Source: Sinomonas sp. ASV486 (GTDB lineage: Bacteria; Actinomycetota; Actinomycetes; Actinomycetales; Micrococcaceae). Taken from it: a stretch of DNA of 64,000 nucleotides. The stretch lies in assembly GCF_030908215.1 (NCBI RefSeq), contig NZ_JAVFJK010000015.1:45585-109584 (forward strand). The letters are read 5' to 3'. Numbering within the stretch: position 1 is the first letter of the stretch; each line of letters starts with the position of its first letter. The notes beneath the pieces were generated by a model. That model ran no database searches. It saw only the letters and a program-made list of their open reading frames with translations, and had not been told where the DNA came from. Shown in pieces: positions 54,945 through 64,000 of this stretch. The position numbers and the translations under genes were made by a program.

Positions 54945-56272
54945 CTGATACCGTAGAAGCCGTGCCGCAGACAGCAATCCTCGACGCCCAGAAGAACGAT
55001 CCGAGCTTCCCCAACATCTGGCAGGAACTCGTGTGGCGTGGACTCGTCCACGTCTCGACGGACGAGACGGAGCTCGAGGAGCTTCTCGCTGGAGACCCGA
55101 TCACCTATTACTGCGGCTTCGACCCGACTGCCCCGAGCCTCCACCTCGGCAATCTGGTCCAGCTCCTCGTGCTGCGTAGGCTCCAGCTCGCGGGCCACAG
55201 GCCGCTCGGACTCGTCGGCGGCTCCACTGGGCTCATCGGCGATCCCCGCCCCACGGCGGAGCGCACCCTCAATACGAAGGACACGGTTGCCGAATGGGTC
55301 GGCTACCTGAGGGCTCAAGTGAGCCGTTTCCTCTCGTTCGAGGGCGAGAACACCGCCCGGATCGTGAACAATCTCGACTGGACCGCGCCGATGTCCGCGA
55401 TCGACTTCCTCCGCGAGGTCGGCAAGCACTTCCGCGTCGGAACGATGCTGAGGAAGGACGCCGTGGCCTCGCGGCTGAACTCGGACGAGGGTATCTCGTA
55501 CACTGAATTCAGCTACCAGATCCTCCAGGGCATGGACTACCTCGAGCTGTACCGCCAGTACGGCTGCGTGCTCGAGACAGGCGGCTCCGACCAGTGGGGC
55601 AACCTCACGAGCGGCACCGAGCTGATCCGCAAGGTCGAGGGGAAGACCGTCCACGCGCTCGGCACACCGCTCATCACGAACTCCGATGGCACCAAGTTCG
55701 GAAAGAGCGAAGGCAACGCCATCTGGCTCGACGCCGCGATGTGCTCGCCGTACTCGTTCTACCAGTTCTGGCTCAACGCCACGGACGCCGATGTGGTCGA
55801 CCGGCTCAAGGTCTTCACGTTCCTCACGCGCGCCGAGATCGAGGAGCTTGAGACCGCCGTCAGGGAACGTCCCTTCGCCCGAGAGGCGCAGCGTCGTCTC
55901 GCATTCGAGGTGACATCCCTCGTGCACGGCGTCGAGGCAACGGAAAAGGTCATCGCAGCCTCGGCCGCACTCTTCGGCAACGGCGACCTCGACGTCCTCG
56001 ACGAGGGCACGCTCTCCGCCGCGACCGCAGAGCTCACGACGGCGGCCGTGACCCCAGCGCAGCTCGGAATAGTCGAGCTTCTGGTCGCCACGGGCCTCGC
56101 TGAGAGCAAGTCCGCCGCGCGTCGCACCGTGGGCGAAGGCGGCGCCTACGTGAACAATGCGAAGATCACTGACCCAGAGGCGATCGTCGCCGCTGAGGAT
56201 GCCCTGCATGGGAAGTACTTCCTCGTCCGCCGGGGCAAGAAGAACCTCGCGACCGCTGTCCTCGAGGGCTGA
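54941..56272 (+). CDS. tyrS: Tyrosine--tRNA ligase
   Basis: A 443-residue class I synthetase. The HIGH-type motif is PSLHLGNLV (near 67), the tyrosine site is YCGFDPTAPS, the second signature is KFGKSEGNA (KMSKS-type, near 250), and the C-terminal S4 RNA-binding domain covers about 360-440 with SKSAARRTVGEGGAYVNN. The GTG at 54941 overlaps the helicase stop. A second GTG at 54962 is preceded by TACCGT with a 7-nt gap, so a shorter leaderless form may also be made. No T-box is visible. A hairpin follows at 56317-56346. Confidence 0.96.
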   Translation: MTDTVEAVPQTAILDAQKNDPSFPNIWQELVWRGLVHVSTDETELEELLAGDPITYYCGFDPTAPSLHLGNLVQLLVLRRLQLAGHRPLGLVGGSTGLIGDPRPTAERTLNTKDTVAEWVGYLRAQVSRFLSFEGENTARIVNNLDWTAPMSAIDFLREVGKHFRVGTMLRKDAVASRLNSDEGISYTEFSYQILQGMDYLELYRQYGCVLETGGSDQWGNLTSGTELIRKVEGKTVHALGTPLITNSDGTKFGKSEGNAIWLDAAMCSPYSFYQFWLNATDADVVDRLKVFTFLTRAEIEELETAVRERPFAREAQRRLAFEVTSLVHGVEATEKVIAASAALFGNGDLDVLDEGTLSAATAELTTAAVTPAQLGIVELLVATGLAESKSAARRTVGEGGAYVNNAKITDPEAIVAAEDALHGKYFLVRRGKKNLATAVLEG

Positions 56273-56316
56273 GGCCGCCTGCCGGGTGACCGGCAGATGA
56301 ACTCTTGCTCACATCA

Positions 56317-56346
56317 GCAGCCTCCGTCCTCCAAGACGGAGGCTGC
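56317..56346 (+). terminator. Hairpin after tyrS
   Basis: A 12-bp perfect stem (GCAGCCTCCGTC at 56317-56328 with GACGGAGGCTGC at 56335-56346) closes a 6-nt loop. It lies 45 nt after the tyrS stop. No T-tract follows, and it ends 16 nt before the next ATG, so it might also affect that gene's promoter. Confidence 0.55.
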
Positions 56347-56362
56347 GTGGCATGGTAGACAC

Positions 56363-58246
56363 ATGACCGAGCGGGTGCAGGAAGGCGACTCGGGGCCTTC
56401 GACGGCCTCGGACGGGCCCGCTCCACGCCTGTCACCCGAGATCCTCTCAGAACTCGGCCTCCTGCTCGACGAGGTCCTCGGGCTTCTGGGCGTGGCGCGC
56501 GCAGCCGAAGCAGCGCATGCGTCCGTGATCGCCTCGGTACACCCGCGCCACCGGGACAGCGCCGCCAACCTCGTCCAGTACGTCGCCCTGAGAGGCCGCG
56601 ACATCAGAGACCTCCAGATGCGCCTCGCGTCGTTCGGCCTCTCCTCGATGGGCCGTATTGAAGCACGTGTCGAGGCCAACCTCGAAGCAGTGTCCATCGC
56701 GCTCGCGCTCCTGTGCGGCCGGCGCGACGTGCCGATACAGCGCCGCCCGGACCTGACCGCGGGCCCACGCCGGCTTGATGCCAACGCTGCCTCCCTTCTC
56801 GGCCCCCAGCCCGGGCATCGAGTCTCGCGCATCATGGTCACCTTCCCGTCCGAGGCGGCGACGGACGCGGGCCTTGTGGCGCGCATGATGGACGCAGGCA
56901 TGGATGTCGCCCGGATCAACTGTGCCCACGACGGCCCGCGGGCCTGGGCAGCGATGGCAGCGAATGTCCGGACCGCAGCCGGGGGCGGGGACTGCCGCAT
57001 CTCCATGGACCTCGCCGGGCCCAAGCTGCGCACGGGCCCGGTGGCCCCGGGTCCCGAAGTGCTGAAGGTCCGGCCGAAGCGCTCGGCGACAGGCGTCGTC
57101 GTCGAGCCGTCCCGCCTCGCGCTGGTGCCTGCCGCGCAGGGCGGCGTCGACGTGCCCGAGGGCCTCCCGCGCCTACCGATCGACGACGCGGACTGGCTCG
57201 CTTCCCTGCGAACGGGCGGTTCGGTCAGCCTCATCGACGCGAGTGGTGCGCGCAGGCGCCTGTCGGTGGTCCACGGACGCGACGGGTGGGTAGAGGCCAT
57301 GACGCACAAGACCGTCTACTTCGCCACTGGCCTCCGTCTGCGGAGCCATGGTCACCGCTCGGCCCGCATTGGGACGATTCCTGCACTGCCCGGCGCCCAT
57401 CTTGTGCGGGCGGGGGAGCAGGTCGTGCTCACGCGATCCATGGAGCCGGGTCCCGTGGTCCCCGGTGGACCCCACCGCATCGGCTGCTCCCTTCCGCAGG
57501 CCTTCGACGACGTCCGGCCGGGCGATCGGGTGTGGCTCGATGATGGCAAGATCGGCGGCGTCGTCCGCACCGTCACCGCCGAGGCGATGACGGTTGATGT
57601 GCTCACTGCCGGCGTCAACGGCGTGCGTCTGCGTGCCGAAAAGGGCATCAACTTCCCGGACAGCGAACTGAGCGTGCGCGCCCTCACGACGGACGATCTT
57701 GCCGCGCTGGATCACGTGGTTCGCCACGCGGACATGGTCAATGCCTCATTCGTCCGCACCGCGGGGGACGTGATCGCGCTCCTCGACGCCGTGCGGGCCC
57801 GCGGCCGTCAGGACCTCGGTATCGTGCTGAAGATCGAGACCGTCGAGGCCTTCGAGAACCTTCCCCAGATCCTCCTCGCAGCCATGCAGACGCCGGACCT
57901 CGGCGTGATGATTGCGAGAGGCGACCTCGCCGTCGAGGCAGGCTTTGAGCGCCTGGCCGAGGTTCAAGAACAGATCCTGTGGATCTGCGAGGCCGCGCAC
58001 GTGCCTGTCATCTGGGCCACCCAGGTCCTGGACACCATGGCGCGGACTGGGCTTCCGAGTCGTGCAGAGGTGACTGACGCCGCGATGGCCGACCGGGCCG
58101 AATGCGTCATGCTCAACAAGGGACCCTTCATTGTCGAAGCCATCGGCTTCCTCGCGGGGATCCTCACGCGGATGCAGGCGCACATGAGCAAGAAGCGCAC
58201 ACTCCTGCGACGCCTGCGCAGCTGGTCACTCGACGCCGAAGACTGA
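56363..58246 (+). CDS. Divergent pyruvate kinase-like protein
   Basis: A 627-residue protein. Residues 1-150 are a helical N-terminal region without known match. From 155 on it follows the pyruvate kinase barrel: DVARINCAHD (181-190), MDLAGPKLRTG (215-225), the inserted B domain, SFVRTAGDV, the catalytic Lys490 in VLKIET, ARGDLAVE at 518-525 and TQVLDTMARTGLPSRAEVTD. The usual SGETA block reads MLNKGPFIVEA, and the C-terminal allosteric domain is missing. The core catalytic residues remain, so phosphoenolpyruvate or a similar enol-phosphate may still be used. The ATG at 56363 is preceded by CATGGT with 6 nt between. It lies directly before the rRNA operon. Confidence 0.8.
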   Translation: MTERVQEGDSGPSTASDGPAPRLSPEILSELGLLLDEVLGLLGVARAAEAAHASVIASVHPRHRDSAANLVQYVALRGRDIRDLQMRLASFGLSSMGRIEARVEANLEAVSIALALLCGRRDVPIQRRPDLTAGPRRLDANAASLLGPQPGHRVSRIMVTFPSEAATDAGLVARMMDAGMDVARINCAHDGPRAWAAMAANVRTAAGGGDCRISMDLAGPKLRTGPVAPGPEVLKVRPKRSATGVVVEPSRLALVPAAQGGVDVPEGLPRLPIDDADWLASLRTGGSVSLIDASGARRRLSVVHGRDGWVEAMTHKTVYFATGLRLRSHGHRSARIGTIPALPGAHLVRAGEQVVLTRSMEPGPVVPGGPHRIGCSLPQAFDDVRPGDRVWLDDGKIGGVVRTVTAEAMTVDVLTAGVNGVRLRAEKGINFPDSELSVRALTTDDLAALDHVVRHADMVNASFVRTAGDVIALLDAVRARGRQDLGIVLKIETVEAFENLPQILLAAMQTPDLGVMIARGDLAVEAGFERLAEVQEQILWICEAAHVPVIWATQVLDTMARTGLPSRAEVTDAAMADRAECVMLNKGPFIVEAIGFLAGILTRMQAHMSKKRTLLRRLRSWSLDAED

Positions 58247-58305
58247 CCGCGCCCCCGCCCCTTGCGCCCACTTGGTACGGCCGGCCGGGCACCGGTGAGG
58301 TCAAC

Positions 58306-58334
58306 TTGCACGCACGCGGAGCAGGGGGTAATGT
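58306..58334 (+). promoter_or_regulatory. rRNA operon promoter P1
   Basis: TTGCAC (58306-58311), a 17-nt spacer and TAATGT (58329-58334) form a good housekeeping promoter about 380 nt before mature 16S rRNA. Confidence 0.7.
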
Positions 58335-58457
58335 AGTCCGAGTCGCCGCCGCAGGGCGGGGACAGAATCCCCAACAACTTAGCCGAGAAATGCTCGGATC
58401 GCCGGAATTCCGGCGCTTCTGCAGCGCCTCGGGGCAGGTTTCGGATAAAACGCGGAT

Positions 58458-58486
58458 TTGCTTCTGCGGTCGGAAATCGGTAAAGT
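58458..58486 (+). promoter_or_regulatory. rRNA operon promoter P2
   Basis: TTGCTT (58458-58463), a 17-nt spacer and TAAAGT (58481-58486) form a second promoter about 230 nt before 16S rRNA. Confidence 0.65.
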
Positions 58487-58548
58487 TGTGGATCGTGCTT
58501 CAGGGAAGTGCGCGGCTGAAATGGCCTAGCGCGTTACCTGGGGGCCTG

Positions 58549-58561
58549 TTGTTTGAGAACT
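58549..58561 (+). promoter_or_regulatory. boxA-like antitermination element before 16S
   Basis: TTGTTTGAGAACT is repeated exactly before 23S (60656-60668). It resembles the actinobacterial rRNA boxA region bound by NusB/NusE. Confidence 0.6.
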
Positions 58562-58714
58562 CAATAGTGTGCCAAGTTTTGTTGATGCCGTTTTTTTGGT
58601 GTCTTTTGCCCGGTGCTGTGCCGCCCCTGTGGTGTGGTGCCGGGTGTTGATGCCGGATCATTTTCTGTCGGCCTGGCTGCCTTATTTTCCTGGGGTGCCG
58701 GGTCGGCGTTGTTT

Positions 58715-63901
<5,187 letters not shown>

Positions 63902-64000
63902 CACCACACCCACCACCCCACACACGGGGCGGCCCGGGTGCGGAAACGGAACCATGCTACGCGTCCACCATACGGTCCCCAGACAACAAACCCCAGGGAA
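63902..64000 (+). other. 23S-5S spacer, 3' processing arm
   Basis: The last 99 bases contain no 5S rRNA. About 63953-63993 is largely complementary to 60651-60690 before 23S, which forms the long stem cut by RNase III to release pre-23S. Confidence 0.75.

Overview
The window is a high-GC actinobacterial chromosome segment, probably Micrococcaceae (Sinomonas/Arthrobacter-like). Evidence: PriA in place of separate HisA and TrpF, a 16S rRNA of that family, an actinobacterial helix-54 insertion in 23S rRNA, frequent GTG starts, 4-base ATGA/GTGA gene overlaps, and many genes whose start codon lies 6-7 nt after a -10 hexamer, as in leaderless transcripts. The genus is an inference from memory of related sequences.

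Layout. 0-9.9 kb: end of a histidine cluster (priA, sseB-like), an MFS exporter, a DUF1844 gene, the infC-rpmI-rplT operon with an attenuator and an ATT start, a SpoU-type rRNA methyltransferase, a cation-efflux transporter, a second MFS transporter and a MutT-like Nudix hydrolase. 10-12.4 kb: a radical-SAM gene of the Rv2578c family with a LexA-like palindrome inside its promoter, a SIMPL protein and a small HExxH protein. 12.4-16.8 kb: pheS-pheT and an Sfp-type phosphopantetheinyl transferase. 16.8-22.2 kb: a membrane-bound Pls/PosA-type NRPS (adenylation, carrier, membrane and hexapeptide domains) overlapping an M1 aminopeptidase gene. 22.3-29.4 kb: a quinone oxidoreductase and argCJBDFR.

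29.4-46.3 kb separates argR from argG and looks like accessory DNA. It holds a DinB-like gene, an unknown gene, an FAD oxidoreductase with an ECF41 sigma factor behind an ECF41-type promoter, and a 12-gene divergent cluster. The leftward arm reads ACP, ketoreductase, GT2 glycosyltransferase, RibB, PlsC-like acyltransferase, an unknown membrane protein and a phosphopantetheinyl transferase. The rightward arm reads ABC ATPase, ABC-2 permease, FabZ-like dehydratase, a Cys-less ketosynthase (chain-length-factor-like) and an active ketosynthase. Together these are the core of a highly reducing type II polyketide or aryl-polyene-like pathway with glycosylation, acyl transfer and export. A histidine kinase/response regulator pair follows.

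46.3-58.2 kb: argG-argH, a PIG-L deacetylase, a mycothiol-type maleylpyruvate isomerase-fold protein, an alkyl-purine DNA glycosylase, a GNAT acetyltransferase, apt, a HelD-like RNA polymerase recycling helicase, tyrS and a divergent pyruvate kinase-like protein. 58.2-64 kb: an rRNA operon with two promoters, 16S, a tRNA-less spacer and 23S; 5S lies beyond the window. Assignments come from reading translated sequence and motifs only; no database search was run.
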